Assembly (NCBI RefSeq): GCF_002214365.1
Contig: NZ_CP014854.1
Span: 496,001-560,000, forward strand
Length of the DNA: 64,000 nt
Source: Thermococcus celer Vu 13 = JCM 8558
Lineage (GTDB): Archaea > Methanobacteriota_B > Thermococci > Thermococcales > Thermococcaceae
Reading direction: 5' to 3'
Shown here: positions 17,350 to 24,498 of the stretch, one piece after another
Numbering within the stretch: position 1 is the first letter of the stretch
Layout of the letters: every line of letters starts with the position of its first letter
Notes under the pieces: generated by a model
Seen by the model: the letters and a program-made list of their open reading frames with translations, nothing else
The model's database searches: none
Told to the model about the DNA's origin: nothing
Position numbers and translations under genes: made by a program

Positions 17350-17652
17350 TCACAGTTCAACCTTTATGCCCGTCTCCTCCTCGACTTCCTTAAAGCCGCC
17401 CTTCATGTACCTCGCGAGCTCCTCGTCGACGGTGAAGAGGGCCGCAAGGAACTCCCCAAAGTGCTCCTTCTCCTCGTTGGCAACGTCGTGGAAGATGTGC
17501 CTTATCCTCTCGTCCTCTATGTGATCGGCCAGCTGTTCATAGAAGCTTATCGCGTCGAGCTCCGCCTCAACGGCCCAGCGCAGGGCCTGGGCGATCTCCC
17601 TCTTTGAGAGGGGCCTGTCCTTCGGGAGTTCAAAGGGGTACTTCGCGAGCAT
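17350..17652 (-). CDS. EncFtn-like ferritin domain protein without encapsulin shell
   Basis: Product of 100 aa. REIAQALRWAVEAELDAISF, YEQLADHIEDERIRHIF and VANEEKEHFGEFLAAL carry the E...ExxH arrangement of encapsulated ferritins. KGGFKEVEEETGI matches, from memory, the N-terminal ferritin-like domain of the Pyrococcus furiosus virus-like-particle/encapsulin protein. Here the frame stops right after that domain (ETGIKVEL) and no HK97-fold shell protein follows anywhere in the window. Start at 17652 follows GGGAGGTGATACC; upstream codons to 17706 would overlap the neighbour. It is 14 nt downstream of the 17667-18146 gene, so the two form an operon. EncFtn proteins oxidise iron but need a cage to store it. 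Confidence 0.75.
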   Translation of the reverse strand: MLAKYPFELPKDRPLSKREIAQALRWAVEAELDAISFYEQLADHIEDERIRHIFHDVANEEKEHFGEFLAALFTVDEELARYMKGGFKEVEEETGIKVEL

Positions 17653-17666
17653 GGTATCACCTCCCA

Positions 17667-18146
17667 TCAGTCCACCTCGAGGCTGAAGTCCTGGTAGTCC
17701 ATCCATATGCCCGTCTTCATGACGGCGTCGTACTGGGCCTTCAGGAGCTCGTAGTGGGCCTTCTCAACCTTAGCCAGCTCCTCGAAGACCCGCCTTACTG
17801 CCTCGTGCTCCGCCTCCTTCGCCGCCCCCTCATAGAACTCCCACGTGAGCTTTTCCTGCTCCATCCCTATCTTCACCGCGTCGACCTCGCTCAGGCTCTC
17901 CCCGTCCGTGCCGGGGACGAGCTTCTCCAGCATGGCCTTATCAACGGCCGGGAGCTCGCACTCTTCCACGAGCTTCTCGACGAACTTCTCCTCGAAGATG
18001 TCCCAGTGCTCCGCCTCCTGCCCCGCGAGGAACAGGAACATCTTCCTCGCCCTCTCGTCCTTCGCCCTCTTCGCGAGCTTTATGTAGAAGTTGAGCTCCG
18101 CCTTCTCAACCTCGAGTGCCAGGGCCAGTGCCTCAAGTTCGTTCAT
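17667..18146 (-). CDS. Rubrerythrin-like ferritin-superfamily protein
   Basis: Product of 159 aa starting MNELEALALALEVEKAELNF. Repeated motifs EVEKAELNFYIKLAKRA, LAGQEAEHWDIFEEKF, GMEQEKLTWEFYEGAAKEA and LAKVEKAHYELLKAQY are typical diiron ferritin-like helices. RBS GGTGATACC precedes the ATG at 18146; reading frames extending upstream cross the divergent promoter and are unlikely. First gene of a two-gene operon with the EncFtn-like gene. Confidence 0.8.
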   Translation of the reverse strand: MNELEALALALEVEKAELNFYIKLAKRAKDERARKMFLFLAGQEAEHWDIFEEKFVEKLVEECELPAVDKAMLEKLVPGTDGESLSEVDAVKIGMEQEKLTWEFYEGAAKEAEHEAVRRVFEELAKVEKAHYELLKAQYDAVMKTGIWMDYQDFSLEVD

Positions 18147-18200
18147 GGTATCACCAAAAGGTTTTAGCCCCCCTGGCCTAATTAACCTTTGGGGGTAAAG

Positions 18201-18728
18201 GTGAGGATCGAACGGGTGGAGGAGCCACTGGCCCTCAAGGAGGAACTGGTTCACTTCGTCTTCCGCGTCTACCGCGGGACGGGTGGCGCTTACCCAGCGC
18301 TGGAGTGGGTGGAGGAAAAGCCCTCCGTGGACGACTTCGAGGGATTCAGGAAAGTGTACGAGCCCTTCCTGGAGTTCCGGCTCGGGAAGGAGTTCGATGA
18401 GCTCTACATCCTGAGGGACAACGAAGGGAAGATAGCGGGAACGGTGGCCCTCGTCTACAACCTCGAGGGGAAGGACATCCCGTGGGTGCCCGAGGAGATA
18501 AAGAACGAGAGAACCGGGCTGATAGAGTTCTTCATGGTCGACCCAGCCTATCAGGGCAAGGGCTACGGCTCAAAACTCCTCGAGTTCGCCGTGAGAAGGT
18601 TAAAAGCTCTCGGCAAGACCCCCTACGTGGTAACCTTCCCGGAGCTTGAGGCTTATTCATACTATATGAAGAAGGGCTTCATCAAGGTGATGGACTACAA
18701 GGAGTTTGTTGTTCTGAAAAAGGGTTAA
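18201..18728 (+). CDS. GNAT-family N-acetyltransferase
   Basis: Product of 175 aa. The acetyl-CoA binding signature is IEFFMVDPAYQGKGYGSKLLEFAVRRLKALG (Q/RxxGxG/A type, QGKGYG near residue 118). The C-terminus ends in EAYSYYMKKGFIKVMDYKEFVVL, the usual GNAT tail. The start is GTG at 18201 preceded by GGGGGT. A TTG at 18189 is possible but overlaps the RBS. Substrate unknown. It is divergent from the ferritin-like operon and convergent with the broken b561-like gene. Confidence 0.85.
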   Translation: MRIERVEEPLALKEELVHFVFRVYRGTGGAYPALEWVEEKPSVDDFEGFRKVYEPFLEFRLGKEFDELYILRDNEGKIAGTVALVYNLEGKDIPWVPEEIKNERTGLIEFFMVDPAYQGKGYGSKLLEFAVRRLKALGKTPYVVTFPELEAYSYYMKKGFIKVMDYKEFVVLKKG

Positions 18729-18745
18729 AGAACAAAAAGCCGGCG

Positions 18746-19102
18746 TTACCCGAGAACGAAAAGGTATAACCCCAGAGCTATCTGAAGGAAAAGAAGCAGG
18801 ATAGCGGAGAGGGCGATAGCCCTGTGGGTGTTCCTGGAGAGCTTCCCTTTCAGGAAAAGCTTCCCGCTGAACGCCGTCAGGACCACGTAGGCGTAGATCA
18901 CAAGCCCAAGGGCTCAGTGGGGTGTGCGAACGCCCCCAACGGTGTACAGCATGTAGGCGACTCCGATGGTCAGCAGGAGAACCGCACTGTAAACCATCAG
19001 GTGGTGCACCTTAAGCCTGTGGTCACGGGCGTAGTACGCACCCAGCAGGAAGAGGAGGAGGGCGGAGATCTGGACTATCGCGTGAACCTGGAAGGGCTCC
19101 AT
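18746..19102 (-). pseudogene. Cytochrome b561-like membrane protein with in-frame TGA
   Basis: One continuous frame except for a TGA at 18914-18916. The N-terminal part is MEPFQVHAIVQISALLLFLL to VGGVRTPH. After the TGA the frame continues ALGLVIYAYVVLTAFSGKLF and ends LQIALGLYLFVLG at 18746. Without the TGA it would be 118 aa with four membrane helices and His residues in VHAIVQ, VHHLMVY, TPH and THRAIA suited to haem b. A TGG (Trp) to TGA change at RTPH-W-ALGL is the simplest cause. The RBS GGAGGG suits the ATG at 19102. The gene overlaps the end of the DOMON gene. Either a recent nonsense mutation or a sequencing error. Confidence 0.75.
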
Positions 19103-19104
19103 CG

Positions 19105-19748
19105 TCATCCCTCCAGGGTTAATTTGCCGTATCCCTTGGCGATGTTGTGCTTCGCAGTGAAATCGTCCGAATCGGCCATGGCGTAGATGAACTTCACGGT
19201 CTTCCCGGGCGTTAGTACCTTGTCGTATTTATCCCCCGTGTTGAGCTTCCTCTTGAACTCTATGACGGTGTAGCCGTTCTCCTCCCTTCCGGCTTTTTCG
19301 AGTATGTCGTCACTTCCCCCGAGCTTTGTATCGGGAGGATGCGGGCCGTAGGTTCCGGTGGAGTACGCATCGATCACGACTACCCCTCCATCCTGAACCC
19401 ACCGATTACCATGTCAGCGTCCTTCATGGCGTAACTCGGCTCAAAGCCAATCGCAACCCAGCCCGTTGTTTTTCCCTTAAGAGCCATGTAGAGGTACTCA
19501 CCGTCGTTCCTCCAGTAAACCTCCAGCTTTCCTTCCGCCAGTGAAAGGCTGCGGGAGTATTCGTTGGCCCCGATAACCCCGTCGGTCTTCCAGGGGGAGA
19601 GCGCCTTAGTAACCGGGGGTGTATTTGTCCCGGTGGTTGGTGTAGTGGTCTGCGCCGTGGCCGGCGTAGTGCTCGACTGTGAACTCCCCATGCACCCCGC
19701 CACCAGAACCACCAACAGCAGGGCAAATATTGGGAATACCTTCTTCAT
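19105..19748 (-). pseudogene. DOMON-domain lipoprotein, frameshifted
   Basis: The first part (19380-19748) is a lipoprotein signal, MKKVFPIFALLLVVLVAGCMG, a Thr-rich linker, and the start of a DOMON beta-sandwich (YLYMALKGKTTGWVAIGFEP, DADMVIGGFRMEG). It stops at TAG. The rest, VVVIDAYSTGTYGPHPPDTK through FIYAMADSDDFTAKHNIAKG and ending at 19105, is in the next frame. Adding one G to the GGGG run at 19382-19385 joins the two into a normal DOMON domain of about 214 aa. DOMON domains bind haem or sugars and often pair with cytochrome b561. ATG at 19748 has AGGTGA; GTG at 19757 is less likely. Confidence 0.8.
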
Positions 19749-19801
19749 GCAATTCACCTGATTCGTTCTTTGTCTTTATTCTACTTAAGATTTTCCATTT
19801 G

Positions 19802-19841
19802 TGTTACATTTGTACCCAATTTATACCCAAATAATGTAACA
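19802..19841. promoter_or_regulatory. Inverted repeat operator in divergent promoter region
   Basis: TGTTACATT (19802-19810) and AATGTAACA (19833-19841) are perfect 9-bp inverted arms. Between them are two direct copies of TACCCAA (19813-19819, 19824-19830) 11 bp apart. The element lies between the divergent DOMON operon and the secreted-repeat operon, just upstream of the latter's TATA box. Candidate binding site for the ArsR-type regulator encoded at 21178. Confidence 0.6.
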
Positions 19842-19855
19842 TAACTAAAAAATAC

Positions 19856-19866
19856 TTTTATATTAA
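19856..19866 (+). promoter_or_regulatory. TATA box of the secreted-repeat operon
   Basis: CTTTTATATTA lies about 40 nt before the ATG at 19901, directly beside the inverted repeat. Confidence 0.6.
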
Positions 19867-19900
19867 TAAAACGAATAGTTCCACGAAGGAGATGTTAAGA

Positions 19901-21139
19901 ATGAACGAAAAGTTTTGGGCAATGCTTGTTGTGGGCCTCGTGATCGGGGGTCTCCTCGGCTACGGGCTCGCGCCCAAGGGAGTAAGCCAGGCCGAGTACC
20001 AGAGCGTCGAGAAGAAGGTCTCGGACCTTCAGAGTCAGCTCAGCGACCTTCAGGGAAAGGTTCAGGACTATCAAAGCCAGGTAAACCAGCTCCAGAGCGA
20101 GGTTTCGAAGTATAAAGCCGAAGCAATGGCCCTCGAAAACAGGAACTACACCGTGATGATAGCCTACGACGGGAAGGTCGGTTACTACCTCACCGACGGC
20201 AACGGTCGGACCCTCTACTACTTCGCAAAGGACGTGCCCGGCTCGGGCAAAAGCGCCTGTTACGGGGCATGCGCAGAGAAGTGGCCCGTATTCTACACGG
20301 ACAAGCTCGTTCTTCCGCAGGGCCTGAAGGCCAGCGACTTCTCGGTGATAACGAGGGAAGACGGCAAAAAGCAACTCGCCTACAAAGGATGGCCGCTCTA
20401 CTACTTCTTCAAGGACGAAAAAGCCGGCGACATAAACGGTGAGGGAGTTAAAGGTGTCTGGTTCGTGATGAAGCCCGACTACACGCTGATGATAGCCTAC
20501 AAGGAGGGTATAGGGACCTACTTCGTTGACCCGAAGGGGATGGCACTCTACTACTTCGCAAAGGACGTAAACGGGAGCAGCGTCTGCTACGGTGACTGCG
20601 CCCAGAAGTGGCCTACATTCGGTCCGGAGCACGTCTCGGTGCCATCAACGCTCGACTTGGCGGACTTCAGCTACGTTGAGAGGGAAGACGGAACCTATCA
20701 GCTGGCATACAAAGGATGGCCGCTCTACTACTTCTTCAAAGACGAGAAACCCGGGGACACCAACGGCGAGGGCGTCAAGGACGTCTGGTACGTCATGAAA
20801 CCGGACTACGCCGTGATGATAGCATATAAGGAAGGCCTCGGAACGTACCTAACCGACGACGAAGGCAGAACGCTCTACTACTTCGCCAAGGACTCGGTTA
20901 ATATGAGTGCGTGCACGGGTGGATGCCTGGAGAAGTGGCCGCCATTTTACAGGGCGAACCCGGTTGCCCCGTCGGTCATCCGGGGATACTTCGGGGAGCT
21001 CGACGCCAACGGCACGAAGTTCACGACCTTCAGGGGCTACCCGCTCTACTACTTCTTCAAGGACGCGAGGAGGGGTGAGACGAACGGACAGGGTGTAAAG
21101 GACGTCTGGTTCGTCGTGGATCCGTTCAACTTCCCGTGA
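19901..21139 (+). CDS. Membrane-anchored protein with three secreted-repeat (YxxD-type) domains
   Basis: Product of 412 aa. An N-terminal membrane anchor (FWAMLVVGLVIGGLLGYGLA) is followed by a coiled coil (~residues 30-75, LQSQLSDLQGKVQDY heptads). Three tandem copies of about 110 aa follow. Each has a TLYYFAKD-like strand, a CxxxC(A/L)EKWP motif (CYGACAEKWP, CYGDCAQKWP, CTGGCLEKWP, near residues 117, 227, 335) and a GWPLYYFFKDEKPGDTNGEG-type motif ending in KDVWYVM. This matches the secreted repeat family (PF03640) of bacterial lipoproteins linked to electron transfer; function unproven. Start ATG 19901 fits the GGAG spacing better than ATG 19892. Probably a surface redox or ligand-binding protein. 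Confidence 0.82.
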   Translation: MNEKFWAMLVVGLVIGGLLGYGLAPKGVSQAEYQSVEKKVSDLQSQLSDLQGKVQDYQSQVNQLQSEVSKYKAEAMALENRNYTVMIAYDGKVGYYLTDGNGRTLYYFAKDVPGSGKSACYGACAEKWPVFYTDKLVLPQGLKASDFSVITREDGKKQLAYKGWPLYYFFKDEKAGDINGEGVKGVWFVMKPDYTLMIAYKEGIGTYFVDPKGMALYYFAKDVNGSSVCYGDCAQKWPTFGPEHVSVPSTLDLADFSYVEREDGTYQLAYKGWPLYYFFKDEKPGDTNGEGVKDVWYVMKPDYAVMIAYKEGLGTYLTDDEGRTLYYFAKDSVNMSACTGGCLEKWPPFYRANPVAPSVIRGYFGELDANGTKFTTFRGYPLYYFFKDARRGETNGQGVKDVWFVVDPFNFP

Positions 21140-21177
21140 GCCAAACCTTTATTTATTTTTTAATTAAACAATGAAAC

Positions 21178-21468
21178 ATGGACAGAGACCTCAGAAACCT
21201 CATCCTGTGGCTCTTCGTGGGATCAAAGGGCGGGCCGACCCGGGCAAGGATTCTCTTCCTGATAAGAGAATCGCCGATGAACGTTCATAGAATAGCCAAG
21301 GAGCTTGAGCTCAACTACCGAACCGTCAAGTACCACCTGGAGCTGATGCGGGAGCACGGCATCGTCGAAAGGGTCGGGAACGATTACGGGGCCATATACG
21401 TGCCGAGCGAGGTTGTGGAGAAGAACTGGGGAGAGATAGAATCCATATTAAGGAGGAATGGTCTATGA
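21178..21468 (+). CDS. ArsR-type winged-helix transcription regulator
   Basis: Product of 96 aa. RARILFLIRESPMNVHRIAKELELNYRTVKYHLELMREHGIVERV is a winged helix-turn-helix (residues ~22-66), followed by the wing NDYGAIYVPSE. No obvious metal-binding Cys cluster. The gene starts at an ATG about 38 nt after the repeat protein, with TTTATTTA upstream. It overlaps the next gene by 4 nt. It is the likely local regulator of this redox locus. Confidence 0.85.
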   Translation: MDRDLRNLILWLFVGSKGGPTRARILFLIRESPMNVHRIAKELELNYRTVKYHLELMREHGIVERVGNDYGAIYVPSEVVEKNWGEIESILRRNGL

Positions 21469-21746
21469 TGGGACCTTACTGGATCGGGAACATATTCATA
21501 GTCTTAATTGAACTCGCACTGGCCCTCATGCTACTCAGGAACTACCACCCCCTGAGGAGAACGGGGATAGGGAAGAGACTCTTCGGGGTGGCCCTCGTCT
21601 TCGTCTTCCAGAGCATCCTGGCGATAGTCTTCTACGTCCACTGGGCCGAGATGGGGTTTGGAAAGAGCGTCGCCGGGCCGTTGCTCGTCCTCTCGCTGAG
21701 CGGCCTGGTTGGAGTTGGATTACTCTATTCGATATCGAGGATGTGA
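21465..21746 (+). CDS. Small membrane protein (3 TM)
   Basis: Product of 93 aa with three hydrophobic helices: GNIFIVLIELALALMLL, VALVFVFQSILAIVFYV and LLVLSLSGLVGVGLLYSI. RBS GGAGGAATGG precedes the ATGATG. Overlaps the regulator gene by 4 nt. Unknown family; one His in the second helix region (YVHWAEMGFG). It may be part of the membrane electron path or a sensor partner of the regulator. Confidence 0.7.
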   Translation: MMGPYWIGNIFIVLIELALALMLLRNYHPLRRTGIGKRLFGVALVFVFQSILAIVFYVHWAEMGFGKSVAGPLLVLSLSGLVGVGLLYSISRM

Positions 21747-21750
21747 GGTT

Positions 21751-22332
21751 ATGAGAAAAGAAATCTTTGCAGTTCTGGTTCTTCTCCTCCTGCTCGGCGG
21801 TACCTACCTGTTCAAGGGCGGGGGAGAAAAATCCGGGAACGATAATACTAACCCTCCTGACCAGATGACGGGGGTTATTCAGGTTACGGGACTGGTCGAG
21901 AAACCCTACAACGTAACCTACGAGGGGCTCTCAAAGCTCCCCTCGCGGGAAGTTAACGCGCCGCTCTACTGCGTCGGTGCGCCGGGAAAGGTACTGAAAA
22001 ACGGAACCTGGAAGGGCGTTCCGTTGAAGACCCTGCTTGAGCTTGCGAAGCCGACCGGAGGGGCGTTCAAGGTGGCCCTCTACGCGAGTGATGGCTACAC
22101 GACCGACTTCTACTTCGACACAGTGATGAGGGAGGAGGACATAATCGTGGCCTACGAGTTCAACGGCAAGCCGATAACGCCGAGGGTGGTAGCTCCTAAC
22201 AGGTGGGGCTACAAGTGGATAAAGGGCCTCACCAGGATCGAGCTCGTGAGCTACGACTTCAAGGGCACGTGGGAGAGCTCGGGTTATCCTGACGATGCCC
22301 GCATAACCGGGGACTCATCGCCGGGCAGGTGA
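21751..22332 (+). CDS. Exported sulfite-oxidase-fold molybdopterin-binding protein
   Basis: Product of 193 aa. N-terminal signal/anchor EIFAVLVLLLLLGGTYLF, then a compact molybdopterin oxidoreductase domain (PF00174 type). IQVTGLVEKPYNVTYEGLSK, the Cys in NAPLYCVGAPG (candidate Mo-ligand Cys, ~residue 72), WKGVPLKTLLELA, VALYASDGYTTDFYF and RVVAPNRWGYKWIKGLTRIEL are all family features. Start ATG 21751 has GAGGTT; the upstream in-frame codon at 21709 lies inside the previous gene. Downstream partner is a small His-containing membrane protein, resembling molybdo-protein/haem membrane pairs. Confidence 0.8.
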   Translation: MRKEIFAVLVLLLLLGGTYLFKGGGEKSGNDNTNPPDQMTGVIQVTGLVEKPYNVTYEGLSKLPSREVNAPLYCVGAPGKVLKNGTWKGVPLKTLLELAKPTGGAFKVALYASDGYTTDFYFDTVMREEDIIVAYEFNGKPITPRVVAPNRWGYKWIKGLTRIELVSYDFKGTWESSGYPDDARITGDSSPGR

Positions 22333-22336
22333 GGGC

Positions 22337-22678
22337 ATGAGGGCAAAAACGGCCGTGGCGATAGTTGAGTGGACCTCCCTTCCTTTGCTTCTCTTTGCGG
22401 GGCTCATGGTGATAAGCGGCTACGGGCTGACGAGCGAAGCGGCGAGGAACGCCTCCCTCGGCCTTTTGACATTCTCCCGCTCCCGGGTCATCCACCTGAG
22501 CAGGATGGCAAGGCTGAGCTTCGTCTCCCTCCTCCTGCTCCACACCTACGCGGGGACGGAGATACTGGCGAAGAAGGTGGAGAAAAGCAACGGAAGGCTC
22601 GCGAGACTCGTGGAGTACTCCGTGCTCGCCTTCCTGCTCTACGTCGGCTGGATAGTGTTTAACGGGGAGCTTGACTGA
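22337..22678 (+). CDS. Small membrane protein, possible cytochrome b-like partner
   Basis: Product of 113 aa with three hydrophobic helices (EWTSLPLLLFAGLMVISGYG; LSFVSLLLLHTYAGTEIL; YSVLAFLLYVGWIVFNG). Two His (SRVIHLSRMARL and LLLLHTYAG) about 17 residues apart could ligate haem b. RBS GGTGAGGGC. It follows the molybdopterin-fold gene by 4 nt and closes the operon. By analogy to MsrP/MsrQ and sulfite-oxidase membrane partners it may carry electrons through the membrane; this is inference. Confidence 0.65.
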   Translation: MRAKTAVAIVEWTSLPLLLFAGLMVISGYGLTSEAARNASLGLLTFSRSRVIHLSRMARLSFVSLLLLHTYAGTEILAKKVEKSNGRLARLVEYSVLAFLLYVGWIVFNGELD

Positions 22679-22699
22679 GTAAAAATAGAAAGCGAGGGC

Positions 22700-23224
22700 T
22701 CAGAAGTTGAAGTTTATGTCCTTCATCAGCTGGTCGTAGAACTCCTCCCTGTAGACGTCCGGGTAGCGGGTTATGTAGTCGTACTGCTTGCGGAGGATGT
22801 TGTAGTGGTTCCGTTCCATGTCCGCGAGCATCTCGAGGAGGAGCTTCGTCTTCTCGGTGGCGGCGTAGCCGGCGAGCTCCCTGTAGAGCTTCTCGCTGAC
22901 GAGCTCGGCCTCCATGGCTATCTCGTAGATCTCGTCGAGGTTGACGTCGGGCTTCTTAATGGCCTCGGCCATCTTCTCCGCTACCACCTTGAACTCCGCC
23001 ATGACGTCTATCTCTATCTTCCGGGGTTCAGCCTTCTCACCCTCGAACCTCTCGGCCATCCTCTCGACTATCTGGCGGTGTTTGTCCTCCTCCTTCGCCA
23101 GAAAGAGAAGCTCGTCCCTTATGATGTCGCTCTTGGTCAGCGAGGCGAGTTTTTCGTAGGCCTCCTTGGCCCTTATCTCGGAGTTTACGGCAATCTCAAA
23201 AACTTCCTTGTCCGTCACTTCCAT
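22700..23224 (-). CDS. Rubrerythrin-like ferritin-superfamily protein
   Basis: Product of 174 aa. NSEIRAKEAYEKLASLT, LAKEEDKHRQIVERMAERF, AMEAELVSEKLYRELAGY and LADMERNHYNILRKQYDYI give two Glu/ExxH repeats of a diiron four-helix bundle. No rubredoxin domain. ATG at 23224 has GGTGATT. Convergent with the redox operon. Eighth ferritin-like gene in the window. Confidence 0.82.
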   Translation of the reverse strand: MEVTDKEVFEIAVNSEIRAKEAYEKLASLTKSDIIRDELLFLAKEEDKHRQIVERMAERFEGEKAEPRKIEIDVMAEFKVVAEKMAEAIKKPDVNLDEIYEIAMEAELVSEKLYRELAGYAATEKTKLLLEMLADMERNHYNILRKQYDYITRYPDVYREEFYDQLMKDINFNF

Positions 23225-23605
23225 CAAGAATCACCGTTACATTATACGCGCGGGGGAATATTAATCTTTTGGAACAATTCTGGAACGTCTTTTAGACGGA
23301 TGGAGGCTTCTATAGGGACAGGAGGCTGACATAATAACGTTAATCCAACAAAAAATTGACTAAACGTCTAAAAATTCTGGGATAGGTTATTAAATCCTTC
23401 CAGCCTACGGGCACCGATGGGGGTAAACGAGATGTTCCGGAAAAAGACGACGGTTGGAAAGGACTTTGGGGAGTTAAAGGCGAGGTTCCTTACCCTACCC
23501 GCCCTTTCGGTGAGCTACCGCCATCATTGACTCTTCTGAAACTTCGTTAACCCCGGATAACCCAGTTGCGGCGTGTTCTGTGGACAAAAATCAGGAGGGG
23601 TTAGT
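23225..23605. promoter_or_regulatory. Intergenic region and long leader of the his operon
   Basis: Divergent promoter region of 381 bp. It has a CGTCT-TTT-AGACG palindrome at 23286-23298 and a related ACGTCTA at 23365. A TATA-like element (GGTTATTAAATCC, 23387-23398) implies transcription from about 23420, leaving a leader of some 185 nt before hisZ, long for an archaeal mRNA. Inside it a 37-codon frame (23417-23530) starts ATGGGGGTAAACGAG and ends in SYRHH-stop; see finding. No RBS clearly precedes it. Confidence 0.5.
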
Positions 23606-24496
23606 GTGAGAAAGGGCTTACTCGCCGAATCCGGGAGGCTATCCGGTATCGGAATGTACCTCAGGAGAACCTTCGAACTCTGGGGCTACCGTGAGGTTTT
23701 CCTTCCCACCATCGAGGAGTATCGCGAGGGCCTGAGGAAGGGAACGAGGTTCGCGTACAACAACGGCTTCTACGTCATAAAGCCCGACGTAACCTCGCAG
23801 ATACTCGGGAGCATCAGGGAGCTGGACGGAAGGCTCAAGCTCTACTACATCGGCGAGGTTCTGGATGGGGGAACCAGGGGACGGTGGCAAGCCGGCGTGG
23901 AGTACATCGGGGGCGAGCCGACGAAGATGGCGGTGGAGGTTATCCTAACGGCGATAACCGGCCTCGAGGCCCTCGGAATTGAGGAGTTCTACGTGGACGT
24001 CGGGAGTCTGAAGGTCTGGGAGGAGGCGACCGAAGGGATAAGCGAGTTCCGGGGGGAGGTCCACCGGGCGCTCGTGAGGAGGAACTTCGAGATGGTGGAG
24101 CACCTTCCCATCGCCCGGGAGAAGAAGGAGGAGCTGTGGAAGCTCTTCAACTTCCGGGGAAAGAGGAGCGGCCGCGAGAAGCTCGACAGAATAGCCGATG
24201 CCGTTGACGACGAAAGGGTCTTCATAGACTTCGGCACGGTGAGGCCCCTTCCCTACTACAGCGACGTCCTCTTCGAGGTCTACTCACCGGAGCTCGGAAA
24301 GCCCATCGGCGGAGGCGGGGAGTACACCTTCAGGGGAAAGCCCGCCTTCGGTTTCGCCTTCGACATGGGGGCGCTCTCGAGGCTCTCCCGGAAGGAAAGG
24401 GGCGGAAACAGGAAGAGATTGAGCGGGGAGCCGAAAAAGGTCTTCGCCGAGGCAAAGAGACTCGTGAGGATGGGCGTCCCGGTGGAGGTGGTGTGA
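23606..24496 (+). CDS. hisZ: HisZ-like ATP phosphoribosyltransferase regulatory subunit
   Basis: Catalytically inactive relative of histidyl-tRNA synthetase that partners short-form HisG. Product of 296 aa. It has class II synthetase-like segments: [20 protein letters not shown] near the N-terminus, [22 protein letters not shown] and [22 protein letters not shown] near the C-terminus. There is no anticodon-binding domain. GTG start at 23606 is preceded by GGAGGGGTT. First gene of the his operon, immediately upstream of the short hisG, as expected for the HisZG hetero-oligomer. Confidence 0.85.
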   Translation: MRKGLLAESGRLSGIGMYLRRTFELWGYREVFLPTIEEYREGLRKGTRFAYNNGFYVIKPDVTSQILGSIRELDGRLKLYYIGEVLDGGTRGRWQAGVEYIGGEPTKMAVEVILTAITGLEALGIEEFYVDVGSLKVWEEATEGISEFRGEVHRALVRRNFEMVEHLPIAREKKEELWKLFNFRGKRSGREKLDRIADAVDDERVFIDFGTVRPLPYYSDVLFEVYSPELGKPIGGGGEYTFRGKPAFGFAFDMGALSRLSRKERGGNRKRLSGEPKKVFAEAKRLVRMGVPVEVV

Positions 24497-24498
24497 GG

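Noticed and set aside
17350-18146. Encapsulin shell-fusion gene
   Set aside because: Only the ferritin-like domain is present; the stop codon is clear and no shell-type sequence follows.
18914-18916. Selenocysteine at the TGA in the b561-like gene
   Set aside because: Thermococcales are not known to use selenocysteine; no SECIS-like hairpin was seen, and Trp fits the context better.
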